Of a stretch of 64,000 nt of DNA, positions 1 to 11,356 are shown piece after piece. Numbering within the stretch: the stretch's first letter is position 1; every line of letters begins with the position of its first letter. Made by a program: the position numbers and the translations under genes. The stretch covers positions 3,100,001 through 3,164,000 of the forward strand of contig NW_027490091.1 of NCBI RefSeq assembly GCF_050948175.1, written 5' to 3'. The DNA is from Xylocopa sonorina. Lineage: Eukaryota; Arthropoda; Insecta; Hymenoptera; Apidae. The notes under the pieces were generated by a model. That model ran no database searches and was not told the DNA's origin. It saw only the letters and a program-made list of their open reading frames with translations.

Positions 1-631
1 CGCTCTTGCTCACATTCTAGAATATTCCACACACCCAACATTTGAAACTTGAATTACTGCTTAGCTTTTATATTAAGATAATTTCGTTATCCTTCACTCG
101 GCCGCCCTGCATGAACATTTGTCTCGAATGTCTTCATTCATGTCGTCTTCGATTTCAGATAAATCTACATTGAGTTCGTCGATCCACAATTTCGTTGAAT
201 CTGCTGACGTAGATGTTTATAGGGGTCCTTCTCCTTCCCCTACCTTTCGAACCACAAATCGTTGATTGCGTAAAACTCGTGCGACTTCATACGGTTTAAA
301 ATATTTATGAGCTATATTTAGGCCAGGACTCTGTTGCATACGTTCAATTGCTACTAGATCTCCTTCACGATAAATTCTAGCTTTTCGTCTACTCTTGTTA
401 AAAGTTCGCCTATTCTCTTATTGGATCCTGGATATATTTTTGCCTGCTTGAGTCATACTTCATCTCGTTTATCTTGAAAACGTGCAATCCATTCCTTTTC
501 AAGTATCGTGCGATCCATTCCTTTTCAAGTATGTCTCAAATTTCTATATGACCTTTAAGACGTGAACGTGTCCCAGAGAGAAGATGAAATGGTGACGTGC
601 CAGTACTTCGATATATTGTTGATTTCAAACA

Positions 632-928
632 TTATTGATCTACTTCTAAATACTTACACCATTCACAGGGCTTAGGTGCTGCTAATTTTGCTAACAACAG
701 TATGAATGTTCCACTAATACGTTCAGCTTGACCATTAGCTCTAGGAATTCCTGTTATAGATAGATCATGTTGTATATTTTTTTCTTGACAATATTGCTTG
801 AAATCATTTGCTCTGAAAGCCCTTCCCCTATCAAAAATTATTCGACGCAGATTACAGAAAATAGTCGCTTGCTTCTTCAGGCATGACAAAACTTGCCAAA
901 CAAGGCTTGTGTCGAACAATGGTAACAA
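632..928 (-). pseudogene. Retroviral-type integrase core fragment
   Basis: The 98-residue frame contains IIFDRGRAF, matching the integrase DxGxxF signature with the second catalytic Asp, and later GIPRANGQAERI, matching the SPYHPQANGQVERxN block with the catalytic Glu. Both are typical of the Ty3/gypsy integrase core (rve). The first catalytic Asp is missing because the N-terminal half was deleted with reverse transcriptase. A C-terminal stretch reading FHLLSGTRSRLKGHIEI is visible near 530-600 in another frame. The element cannot encode a working integrase. Confidence 0.8.
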
Positions 929-953
929 AGATTACTTCTATACAAATCGGATA

Positions 954-1439
954 TCAGTGCCCATCTACGGTAATTTCTGCTTGAAATTCACCAAATGTTA
1001 TATCATTCTTTGAACCTATACCATCGAAATGTAATTCATTGCGTCGTAGTTGCGGAGAACCGAGCTTAATAAAGTCGTCTGTGTGAATTAAACTAAAATG
1101 ACTTCCTGAATCCATTAAAGCTTCGATCTCGTATCCGCTAAGTAAATCATTCTTGAGATAATTTCGGTACGATGCTCCTAATGTCGCGCAGCTCTCTTCA
1201 CACGTTTTAAATTTTTTGGGACATTTCGACGCAATATGTCCACGTTCTTGACATATAAAACATTTTACACCGCGATCTTTCGTTGGACAATTCACGCTAA
1301 TATAATCGTGCCCACCACAAGTATAACATCGTACAATATTACCGGCGAACTCCTTCATTACCAACATTGACCACCTCTGTTCGTTCATTTCTAACGAAAC
1401 TGTCTTCACACTTTTCAAACATTGTTGACATTTGCACAC
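954..1439 (-). pseudogene. Gag zinc knuckles and aspartic protease fragment
   Basis: This 161-residue open frame carries two CCHC-type knuckles. The second, CFICQERGHIASKC, is canonical (C-X2-C-X4-H-X4-C). The first, CYTCGGHDYISVNC, has Tyr where His is expected, so one zinc ligand is lost. A retropepsin-like active site, ALMDSGSHFSLI, follows about 50 residues later with the D-S-G triad. The frame ends where the internal deletion begins, so reverse transcriptase does not follow. This stretch is less damaged than the rest of the element. Confidence 0.75.
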
Positions 1440-1440
1440 T

Positions 1441-2447
1441 CGACAAACCTTGATCTCGAAAAATTAACCTTCCAAATGCTTTCGAAAGTTGATCGGTTGT
1501 TGTAAATTATTGAATACGCGCCTGATTCCGGAGCATTTAACCGGGGATGCCGTCAATTAGATACTCAAGTATTTCATCGTCGTTGATTGCTACTCGATTT
1601 CCGAGAATGATCTTCTCGTGCAAATATTCATCAAATGTCTGGTTCCTCTTTCATATTCATACTTCAAATTTCTTCCATATTTCAATTTTGCTTTGTGGAT
1701 GATAAAACGTAACTTTTAATTCTTCCCGCGTAGGTTGAATGGCATAGTTATATATTCTCGTTTAGAATGAAACGATTCAAGTGCTTTTCCCTTTAATCGC
1801 ATACCCATAAGTAATGGTGCAACGTCATCTTCCAATTTATATATCGTCTTCAACAATTTGACCTACTTCTTCCAAATTTCACTATCACCAGATTTGCCAT
1901 CAAATTAAAAAGTAAATTTGCAATTGCCGAAATATTCGTTTGCGGCTAACAGAATTGAGATAAAATGTTGCATTCATTGCCATTATTCAATGCCAAGAGA
2001 TTGTCACCCCCACTAACAACATCATATTGTTCGCTTCCAAAATTACGCGTCGATCGTCGCTGCTCATTTTCCAAATAATGCTCAACCTGTAATTAAATGA
2101 ATTACCTTCGTATTGCATCTAACTCAAGGCGCAATATGGCTAACTCACCTTCTGCTAATTCTTTTTCTTTAAAAAAAATTAATTTCTCGTTGCTGTAGAT
2201 TCATTGCTGACTGCACGTTTGATGATATATCAGCACACAACCTTTCATTATCTTCACGAACTTCTTTCTGCTTGTCATCTATCCACGTTCCGTCTGGGCC
2301 AATATCCGACAAACAGGAAATTAATTTAGCTTTCAAACCAGCAGTTGGTAGTTTATGCTCCATTAATATCTCTTTAAAATTTTTACTCGACACTCGCGTA
2401 TAAACTCGAATTGTCTCTACATGAAAGTTTAATTTTCGTCCGCGCAA
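1441..2447 (-). pseudogene. Gag N-terminal and central region of the gypsy relic
   Basis: An open frame at 2169-2447 encodes 92 residues. Its stretch LKAKLISCLSDIGPDGTW resembles the SAP-like start of many insect Gag proteins. Recognisable Gag sequence continues toward 1441 in other frames, for example DDVAPLLMGMRLKGKALES encoded around 1770-1830. Several stops and frameshifts separate these pieces, so the gene is dead. The Gag identity rests on context, with zinc knuckles immediately downstream, plus general resemblance. Confidence 0.6.
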
Positions 2448-2870
2448 TATCTCTCAAAACTGCACTCGAGTCGCATGAATAACTTCTCAAAAGTTCTGGA
2501 CCGTCAAGTCATTTTCTCCAACGTTCTGTCTTCAAATACTCGATAATATTCCAATCTTTAGAACGTATCCGATTTAATTCTTGAATGTCTTCGCGATAAT
2601 TACCACGCCTGAGCCCAAAACTTGTAGGAAATTTATTAACTAAAGATAACTACAAGATTTTATAAATCATTATATAGTTCTTCACAACTGTGAAATAACT
2701 CCAAAGAATGCTAACGAACAACAGCTTCATCGTTTTAAAATATTCACAGGAAAAATTCATTTATTCCGCACACTCGCTCGCAATCTAGAATATTCCATGT
2801 ACATAAAATTTGAAACATGAATAATTGATTAACATTTAAATTAAGGTAATTTAATTATCCTTCAATAACA

Positions 2871-3979
2871 TTGAGCTTGTATGCTACTACAAAGCAAAGG
2901 AATGTGAACTGTACAGTTCCTTCAAACGGGATGGCGCTTCATAGTCCCTGCGTGTTAAAGCATTGGAGTTCTAGTGCTGCATGCATTGCGATGGCACATC
3001 TCATTTCAACGTATCAAAGTAAGTAACCTGTAATCTTCTAGCAATAGCACTATTCTTATCTGCTACTACACTTCGTAAGAACGTGACTTCTGCAGATCTA
3101 TGCAACAGGATCGCGATTAAATGTATCATAGCTATAGAATTATAATGCTCCATGCATTGCGATGGCCTATCTCATTTCAAGGGTTCAAAGTAAGTAAGCT
3201 ATAATCTTCTATGCATGGCATCATGCTTATCTGCTTCTACTTTTCTAGAGAATGTCAATTTTATAGTTCTATGCAACGGGATGGCGCATCACTGTATGTG
3301 CGTCTCACTAGAGTAAAGTCCTATTGATCCATGCAATGCGATATCCCATCTCATTTCAGCGCCCCAAACTGAGTAAGCAGTAACACTCTATGCATAGCAT
3401 TATGCATACCTGCTTCTACATTTCAAATGATTGTTAATTCTACAGTTCTATGTATCGGGAAGTGGATTCATAGTGCCCATGTAACAGTGTAACGGAGTTC
3501 TAATTCTCTGTGCAATGCGATCGCATCTCACTTCAACGTTTCCAAAAGGGTAAGATGCAATCTTCTATGTGTAGCTTATGCGTATCTGCTTTTACCGTTC
3601 AAAAAAATATGTATTATACAGTCCCATGCAAAGGGATGGCGCCCCATAATTTCTGCGTGTCCATGCAGTGGTGTTACACTACTAGATCTAATACTTCCAT
3701 CGACGCGATGTCGCATCATTTCAATGTTTCATGATAATGTAGAATATTCAATGCAACGCGTTATGTTCATCTGCTACTGCACTTCAGATGAATGTGAATC
3801 CTGCACTTCCTTGCAAAAGAATACCTTTTCTAGATGTCTACGTGTCTGAGTAATAGTGTTCTAATACTTCATTCTACGCGATGTCGTTTTTCATTTCAAT
3901 ATTTCGTAATAAGATGTAATGTTCAATGCTATGCTTTATGATTATATCTCCTACACTCCAAAAGCAAAAGAATGTGAAC
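2871..3979 (-). repeat. Old-stratum satellite array, minus orientation
   Basis: About six diverged monomers with a spacing of roughly 175 bp are recognised by the recurring series ...TTTCAACGTTTCAAAGTAAG, TCTATGCATAGCATTATGC, CTGCTTCTACACTTC. The sequence changes from the gypsy LTR to satellite at 2871 and ends at the LTR-type element at 3980. Orientation is minus relative to the plus arrays (those reading TTACCATGAAACATAG). Monomers differ strongly from each other, showing that homogenisation stopped long ago. Confidence 0.8.
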
Positions 3980-5331
3980 TGTGGCATCAGGCGTATCACC
4001 TACCATCCCCAGACGACCGCCATCGTCCTCGAGGTCCCCAGATCGGCATCGACATTCCCTCCAGCATCCTGATCCACTATATGCGGGCAACCCGCCTACT
4101 CGTTGCCACAGAACGTGGAGGCGACGCCACATACACCGGAGGGAGGATTCCACCCCAGGTAATGAGGGCGAGGAGGTCTACGACGGCTACGGATTCGAAT
4201 TTCTAACGATGATGTATGCGTACACGCTATTCGCGTACCGACGATGTTAGAATAAGCACACGACACATTCATGTACATATACAAACCATACACACATAAA
4301 ATTAAGTAAATATTTGTAAATATGTTCTTATAAATGAGGTATAGTTTAAGACGTGCTCACATTCGAGCGAGCTGCCGACGTGCGCGGCTCACCGCGTAAC
4401 ACGGGCGACCCCACCACGAATGGTCTGCCCGCTCTTCGGTCTACGCGCCATCCCCAATCTGGGCCCAGCGATTCACGTGCCGCGCGACTCGAGGAGATCG
4501 CGGACGCGCCGATCGAGTCTCAGTCTCATTCACCGATTCGAACAGAGCAGTTGGCTCTAAGGAGTCTCGATCTCCACCTCGAGCAGAACAGTTGGCTCTC
4601 AGGTATACGAGCTCCCAGCTCGATGCATTCGACTCATTCGCATCTACCATAGTGGAGTCCTTATTTTATTCTGCTTCCATTTTCTTATAATATAGTAATT
4701 AGTAACTTAGAATTAGTGTATTAGGATATTCAAGTAAGAATATATCTTAGTTTATACCGAATTCAAAGTTTTTATTCTATTTCAAATACAAGTTCCTTTA
4801 ACATTCCATTCCACGGGTACGCTCACGATTAACTACTATTCCTAACAAATCAAGTTCAACGGTCTTAAAGCTGGACGGTTAGAGCGAATCAACGCTTGGC
4901 CGCTCTTACTTTATTTCTGTTGTGTCTGTCTAGCGCCTACGGACATCCGGTAGGCTAGAGCGAACAAGCTCCTAGATGTACCGTGCTTTACCGAAGTGCA
5001 AGTACTTGTGATGAGCTTCGCTTCTCGGGTAAAGCGTATACGACGCGCGGGGATGAAGGAATATATCCGACGACATGTGCGTGAATACGTGGCTGGTGCA
5101 CCCGAATATTCGGACCACCGCAGAGTTCTTCCCGATCCTGTATACGAAGTCTTCGCTGCCGTACGTCACGTACAAGCAAACGATCGTCCAATTTCAGCTT
5201 CGATACCAGCTAGCCAGGATCAGTCTACCTGGCGCCTGATTCCAATCACCGATCGGCCGTTCCAGCCGTACGCCGCTGCAATACGGGCCACCGACTACAG
5301 TTCAAACTTTTGAACTGTAGCTGCAGTTACG
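3980..5331 (+). mobile_element. LTR-type element, family B, copy 1 (solo LTR-like)
   Basis: A GC-richer, non-satellite block interrupts the satellite. It begins TGTGGCATCAGGCG directly after satellite sequence and ends near GTTACGCGAAACGCG. It shares patches with the block at 40312-41895: a CGACGTGCG...CTCACGCCG region, GAGGTCGCG/GAGATCGCG, and a later ...GCTAGAGCG... stretch. That second copy has clear LTR edges, which is why I call this an LTR. No gag or pol sequence lies inside, and short ORFs here look like chance. The satellite is minus on its left and plus on its right, so the insertion sits at an orientation switch and no target duplication can be read. The right end is uncertain by about 10-15 bp. 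Confidence 0.55.
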
Positions 5332-6405
5332 CGAAACGCGTTGCACTGAACATTACATCTTATCACGAAACATAGAAATGAGATGCGATATCACGTTCTG
5401 TAAAACAATAGAACTCTATTGCTTCAATACGTAGACATCTAGAAACGCTAAACCGTAGCAAAGATGTGTGGGATTTACATACTTTTGAAGTATAGACGAG
5501 ATATACGTAACGCGTTACATTTAATTACAGATTAACATGTATCATAGACACGAGACGGATACCGCGTTTTATGTAGCATTTGAATTCTATTGCCTCGATA
5601 TGTGGACCTCTGGGAACGCTATTCCTTAGGGAGGAAGTGTGGGCTTCACATTCCTTCGATGCGTTGACGGGATATGCATAGCGCGTTGCATTGATATTAC
5701 ATCTTATCATGAAACATAGAAATGAGATTAGATTTCGCATTTTATGGAGCATTAGGACTCCATTTCCTCGAAACGTAGACATCTAGAAACGCTATTCCGT
5801 AGCTAGGAAGTGTGGCATTTACATTAATTTGTAGTGTTGACGGGATATACATAACGCATGACGTTGATTTACATCTTATCATGAGACATAGGAATGTGAT
5901 TCTATATCGCGTTTTATGAAGCATTAGAACTCTATAGCTGCGACTCGCAGACATCTAGAAACGCTATTCCGTCTCAAGAATGTGTGAGATCTACATTCTC
6001 TGGAAGTGCTGACGAGATATACATAACGCGTTGCATTGAATATTACATCTTACCATGAAACATATAAATGAATTGCGATATCGCGTTTTATAGAGGTATA
6101 GAACACTATTGCTTCGATACGTAGACATCTAGAAACGCTATTTGGTAGCAAGGAAGAGCTGCATTTACATTCATTTGTAGCATCGATGAGTTATACATAG
6201 CGCGTTGCATTGGATATTACATCTCATCATGAGCCATAGAAATGAGATGCGATATCGCGTTCTATGAAGGATTAGATCACTATTGCTTCGAAACGTAGTC
6301 ATCTAGAAACGCCAATTCGTTGCAAGTAAATATGGGAATTACATCCTTTTGAAGTGTTGACGAGATGAACATAACGCGTTGCATTAACATTACGCCTTAT
6401 AATAT
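5332..6405 (+). repeat. Intermediate-stratum satellite, plus orientation
   Basis: About six monomers reading ATTACATCTTATCATGAAACAT, GAGATGCGATATCGCG, CTTCGATACGTAGACATC and CATAACGCGTTGCATTGA in order. These are the same blocks, in the same order, as the young array after 53 kb, but with many differences between monomers. The array ends at about 6405, where the sequence turns back on itself. Confidence 0.85.
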
Positions 6406-8720
6406 GACATATCGCATCTCATTTCTATGATACATGATAAGACGTAATATCAATGTCACGCGTTATGTATATCTCGTCTACACTCCAAAAGAATGTAAGT
6501 GCCACGCTACCTTGCTAAGTAACAGCGCTTCCAGATGTGTACGCATCGAATCAATAGAGATCTAAAGCTTTAAAAACGCGATATCGCATCTCATTTCTAG
6601 GTATCATGATAAGATATAATATTCATTGCGAAGTGTTATGTATACCTCGTCTACACATCAAAAGAATGTCAATGCCACACTTCCTTGCTAGGATATCCGT
6701 TTCCAGATGTCTACGTATCGAAGCAATGGAGTTCTAATGCTCCTTGAAACGCGATATCGCATCACATTTCTATGGTTCATGATAAGGTATAATATTCATT
6801 GCGAAGTTTTATGTATACCTCATCTACAATTCAAAAGAAAGTAAATGCCACACCTCCTTGCTAGGAAATAAGTTTCCAGATGTGTACGTATCGAAGCAAT
6901 AGTGTTCTAATGCTTCCTAAACGCGATAACGCATCTTATTTCGATGTTTCATGATAAGATATAATGTTCATTGCGAAGTATCATGTATACCTCGTATACA
7001 CTTCAAATGAATGTAAATGCCGCACTTCCTTGCAAGGAAATAGCGTTTGTAGGTGTCAACGTATCGAAGCAATAGTGTTCTAATGCTTCTTAAATCGCGA
7101 TATCGCATCTCATTTCTATGTTTCATGATAAGATATAATATTCATTGCGAAGTGTTACGTATTCCTCGTCTACACTTCAAATGAATGTAAATGCGACGCT
7201 TGCTTGCTAGGAAACAGCGTTTGCAGATGTCAACGTATCGAAGCTATAGAGTTCCAATGCTTCTTAAAATGTGATATCGCAACTGATTTCGATGTATTAT
7301 GATAAGATATAATGTTCATTGCGTAGTGTCATGTATACCTCTCGGCTACACTTCAAAAAAATGTAAATGCCACACTTCCTTGATAGGAAATATCGTTTCC
7401 AGATTTCTACGTATCGAAGCAACAGAGTTCTAATGCTTCTTAAAACGCGGTATCCCATCTCATTTCCATGTTTCATGATAAGATATAATATTCATTGCGA
7501 AGTGTTATGTATAGCACGTATACACTTCAAAAGAATGTAAATGCCCCACTTCCTTGTAAGAAAATAGCGTTTCCTGTTGTTTACGTATCGTAGCAATAGA
7601 CTTGAAATGCTTCTTAAAACGCGATATCGCATTTTAGTTCTATGTTTCATGATAAAAATATATTTATTCATTGCGAAGTGAATTTATACCTCGTCTACAC
7701 TTCAAAAGAATGTAAATGCTACACTTCCTTGCTAGGAAATAGCGTTTCGAGATTTCTGCATATCGAAGCAATGGAGTTGTAATGCTTCTTAAATCGCGAT
7801 TTCGCATCTCAGTTCTATGTTTCATGTTAAGATATAATATTCATTGCGAAGTGTTATGTATATCTCGTCTAGACTTCAAAAGAATGTAAATGCCACACTT
7901 CCTTGCTAGGAAGTAGCGTCTCCAGATGTCCACGTACCGAAGCAATAGAGTTGTAATGCTTCTTAAAATGCGATATCGCATCTCATTTCGATACTTCATG
8001 ATAAGATGTAATATCGGTGAAACGCGTTATGCATATCTCGTCAGCGCTTCAAAGGAATGTCAGTCCCACACTTTCCTGCTACGTGTTAGCGTTTTTAGAT
8101 GTCTACTTTTTGAAGCAATAGAGTTCTAATGCTTCGATGTATGTCAGTGAATTTTCATGCTCTATACATCTCATTATGCTTCTACACTTCAAAAGTATGT
8201 GAATTCTGCTGTTTCGTGCAACGCGATAGCGCTTCATATTTTGTACGTGTCATGGTAATTCTGTTTTGTTGCTACATTCAATGCGATAGCCCAACTCATT
8301 TCAACGTTTCAAGGTAAGTAACCTGTAACCTTCTATGCATAGAAATATGCTTCTACAGTTTTAGTGAATGTCAATAGAAGGGACCCCGTAAGCTGGTTCG
8401 CGCTTCATAGTTTTTACGTGTCAAACAAACGTATTTCCTTAGGTCTATGCAATAAGGTGGCGAATTTATTATGAATGTGGTAAAGCATTTACCATGTTAT
8501 GTTATATTCATGTCATTATGCTTGTCTGCTCCTACACAGCAATCGATTGTGAATTCTGCTGTTTCTTCCAGCGGAATGGGATTTCATATTGTCTGCGTCT
8601 CAAAGCAGTAGACACCTAAAGCATTACACCATGCGTTTGCGCATTTCATTTCAAGGATTCAAAGTAAATAAACTGTAACCAATTGTGCATGGCATTATGC
8701 TTTTCTGCTTCTATGCTTTA
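6406..8720 (-). repeat. Intermediate to old satellite, minus orientation
   Basis: From 6406 the monomers read in reverse complement (CGCATCTCATTTCTATG, CATGATAAGA, TCGTCTACACTTC). Monomers at 6.5-8.1 kb already carry features of the young family: GATATAATATTCATTGCGAAG, CTTCCTTGCTAGGAAATAGCG, and in places GCGTTTGCAGATGTC. After about 8130 the array changes to the older type with CATTATGCTTCTACACTTC and ATGGCGCTTCATA blocks. This stretch therefore contains the junction between two satellite strata on a single strand. Confidence 0.85.
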
Positions 8721-8729
8721 TAATGCTTT

Positions 8730-9429
8730 TGGATGTAAGAAGAACGTCAAACCCCCTTTAACCGCCAAAAGGGAAGTCAAAGGTCCATCGTCCCTGCAGG
8801 AGAGCCATGGGAGCGTTGTGCGCGAGGCGCTTCGCAATTCAAATGATCAGGAGGACCCCCCTCAGAGACACCCGAAAGGGCGAGAATACCAAAATTCGGG
8901 CCCCGAACAATACCAAAGCGTACAGCCCACCTCACCAAGGAGCCTCGAGGAGCTTATTCGCTAAAGCATCCCATTTTCATGCCGCATTTCTTGTATCACA
9001 TACTGTGTATTGTACCTTATATCGTGCAGCGGGTGGTGATCCCCGGTCATTCGCGGCGTGTTGCGGAGTTTCCCACAGCCCTTGTTAGTTAAACCCACGT
9101 CAAGGCCATAAATAAAGAAGCCGTGACTTCAGTATCCTGCGACCCGAGTGCGTGTATTCGGTTAGGCGTAGGCTAGAGGTGGAGCATTTCGAAGTTTCGA
9201 GGGTTGTTCCGACCCTTGTTTCCCAGGGTCGTGTAGTCCATTTCTTTGCTGCTTTATGAGCAGCTGGCGCCTAAGAAACTATAGTCTCTCAGTTTCGAAA
9301 TACCCCTCGTTTCGGTGAATATTGTAACGATAGATTGCTTTAGACTAAGGTACGTATTACACTTTAAGGCATTTGAATAATTAACTACTTCGAGCTTCCC
9401 TGACTTACTGTAGATAGGTATCCGTCACA
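8730..9429 (+). mobile_element. LTR-type element, family C, 5'-truncated copy
   Basis: The sequence from CTTTTGGATGTAAG onward matches 27740-28664 block by block: CAATTCAAATGATCAGGAGGACC, CGTACAGCC, GCTAAAGCATCCCATTTT, GGTGGTGATCCCCGGTCATTCGCGGCGT, GAGCATTTCGAAGTTTCGAGGGTTGTTC, AGCTGGCGCC. It ends in CCGTCACA at 9422-9429, the same terminus as the second copy. The left 380 or so bases of the full-length copy are missing. The long ORFs read across here are not conserved in the other copy, so this is non-coding LTR sequence. Confidence 0.65.
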
Positions 9430-10380
9430 ACTGATAGGGAACATCACTTTACATAGATATATAGAACACACATAGCTTTAAACGCAGAACTGAGGGTTTG
9501 AGAACTTCCTTCGAAACGTTGATAGTGAAGAGCTCCATCGGATTTCATAGAATTTCAGAACTCACTTGCTATGAAACGTAGGCAGATAAGGGCCATCGCG
9601 TTACTTAGAACTTTAGAACTTGCTTTCTATTGCCTTCGTCCGTTCTTTTAGAAGAGTTTTTCATAAGCCACTTACTTTTCACGTTCGCAATACTTTTAAA
9701 TGTATGCGAGGTGTAATCGTTTAAGTTTTAAAATGATTACTTAGTGTTGATTATTATTTAGTAAATCAGTCATAAACGTGTCTACATAAGATTTAATCCA
9801 TATGTTTATAGGTCTGAAATTTATGCAGTCTTTTCTTAGTCACTTATTGCTCAAACGACAAAGATTCTGACCACTTCAAAATAGTTGACTTTCATTAATT
9901 CTCTTAAAATCGACATACGGTCCAACTGCTTGCATTAAAGACTGTAATTAAAGTTTTCAAAATATTTTACCTCATATAGATGAATTCTGGAATTGAAGGT
10001 GATTATTTGATTTTTCTAACTCCTGTTTAGAACATCTTTCCATTGGAATGTTCAATTATTTTTCATATTCGTAATTATTGAAAATGTTTTGCTTGGCTCT
10101 TTAATTTAATATTTAGAATTTCCTGAGAAATATTTTTTATCGTAATGAACTATATAATTGCAATTATAATTCTTTATGAAATAATAATAACAGAGGAATG
10201 TATCCATTCTTGTAGTTTTGTAAAGAGTATTTAATCTCACTATTTAAAATGAAACATTAACATTTGTTTACAATCTAATGGAATTTAATTACCTTTTGAT
10301 TCAAATTCACAATGTTAATCTTCCGTAGTTCAACAATTGTGTGAGCTGTCCTCAGGAATCGCAGCTCAGTACTTATAAAA
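9430..10380. other. Degenerate satellite followed by AT-rich DNA without recognised genes
   Basis: Positions 9480-9650 still show two or three decayed plus-orientation monomer pieces (CTTCGAAACGTTGATAG, TATGAAACGTAGGCAGATAAG). From about 9660 to 10380 the DNA is AT-rich. No coding frame of note, RNA gene or repeat is recognisable. This is flank to block A, not part of it: the matching copy B ends at the position equivalent to about 10381. Confidence 0.5.
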
Positions 10381-10932
10381 TGGACGACAATCGAACTGCC
10401 AAACCAATTGTAATCAAACCGATTTTTCAATACTAATATTATCATGTTTAACTTATTCTGCAAACTATCAAAATGCCCTTCGAACAATGTTTACTCACTT
10501 CCTTCCACCACTGTTTGCAATACGTATGTTTCATTTACTATCAAAACCGTGAGCATTATCGTCTTTCTTTACTTCTTGTAACCTTTAATGGCTTCATGTT
10601 ACAGGTCGTTAATCTCATTTTGAAATACTCTATCGTATTGTGCAAGAATGAACATGTCATTTCATTTTAAAAAATGAAGGTGATCTTCAAATATCCAACA
10701 TACCTCCACTTACAAAGAAACTATTTTCATCAACGTCTAGGCCCTTGGTACAATTTCATATCAGCAAAAATTTCTACGAAACTTACTGTTTCGAGAATAT
10801 CTGAGGTGCTAATTATCACTGCGCAACCCTGTATATTGCTATGGATGTACCCAACAAGGCAACGATGAACAAAGTTAAATTTAATATTACGATGTTTATT
10901 ATAATACTTATATTTGTTTTTCTGGAATTTAG

Positions 10933-11114
10933 CCAAAAAACAGTGTTCACGATGTCGACAGATGAATGTATTTGCCTTACAATTGCAAGAGCGGACAGTT
11001 TAGAATGTAGAATATTTATTTTCTGCGCTAACTGAATCATTGCAAACGTTAAGTAAAGTACGTGCCTTTCAAAAGAGTCAGATGCAAATTACCATACAAC
11101 GTTTCGAAGAAATG
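10933..11114 (+). pseudogene. Exon-like segment in copy A, one in-frame stop
   Basis: A 182-bp segment sits between an acceptor-like TTTCTGGAATTTAG and a donor-like ATG|GTACATGTC. The counterpart in copy B (27126-27307) has exactly the same length and is fully open in the same frame. Here the frame is broken only by a TAG about 24 codons in, with no indel. The peptide in B (see that entry) ends with a pattern loosely like a BESS motif. Preserved length and splice-like edges suggest a decayed host exon carried along by duplication. The gene is not identified. Confidence 0.4.
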
Positions 11115-11224
11115 GTACATGTCACTCTTTTTTAATTTCTGTTTTTGTAATCAAAGCAAACTTAATTGAAATATCCTCAAAATTTAAAGACAAAAAGTTA
11201 TTATAATCTTACGCAACATATATG

Positions 11225-11356
11225 ATGGTGATAAAGGATAAGTATATGGAACTGAGAATAGAAAGTAGCAAGCAGAAAAAGAAACCGATAGAACTGCAAA
11301 GTAGATCGATACATTCCTCAAATGATGCTTCTACGTCTATAAAATCTGTTAAATAA
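11225..11356 (+). pseudogene. Short open frame shared by copies A and B, possible terminal exon
   Basis: A 43-codon frame (MVIKDKYMELRIESSKQK at its start, ending IHSSNDASTSIKSVK then TAA) is open in copy A and in copy B at 26883-27014, with three substitutions and no indel between them. It is charged and probably helical. It lies about 110 bp after the exon-like segment on the same strand. In the upstream frames a run of A residues differs by one base between copies, so any longer frame is broken in A. It could be a coding remnant of the same unknown gene or a chance frame. Confidence 0.3.

Larger units (their letters stand above)
1..2870 (-). mobile_element. Degenerate gypsy-type LTR retrotransposon, minus strand, internally deleted
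   Basis: On the minus strand the order is LTR, gag, zinc knuckles, protease, integrase, LTR. The right-hand LTR ends at 2870 with TGTTATTGAAGG read on the minus strand and abuts satellite at 2871. Its inner part (about 2771-2866) is clearly similar to 1-96, which must be part of the other LTR, cut by the window edge. No reverse transcriptase or RNase H is present: protease sequence ends near 954 and integrase begins at 928, so the middle of pol is deleted. Every reading frame is interrupted. The inner boundary of the right LTR (about 2620) is a guess. The gag-PR-IN order and integrase type point to the Ty3/gypsy superfamily. Confidence 0.8.

Noticed and set aside
4353..5313. Frames of 99 and 105 codons in the first family B element
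   Set aside because: GC-rich LTR sequence with frames on both strands and no conservation in the second copy.
8807..9088. Gene spanning 8683-9088
   Set aside because: Two overlapping 93-codon frames match LTR sequence also found at 27.8-28.3 kb, where the frames are broken.
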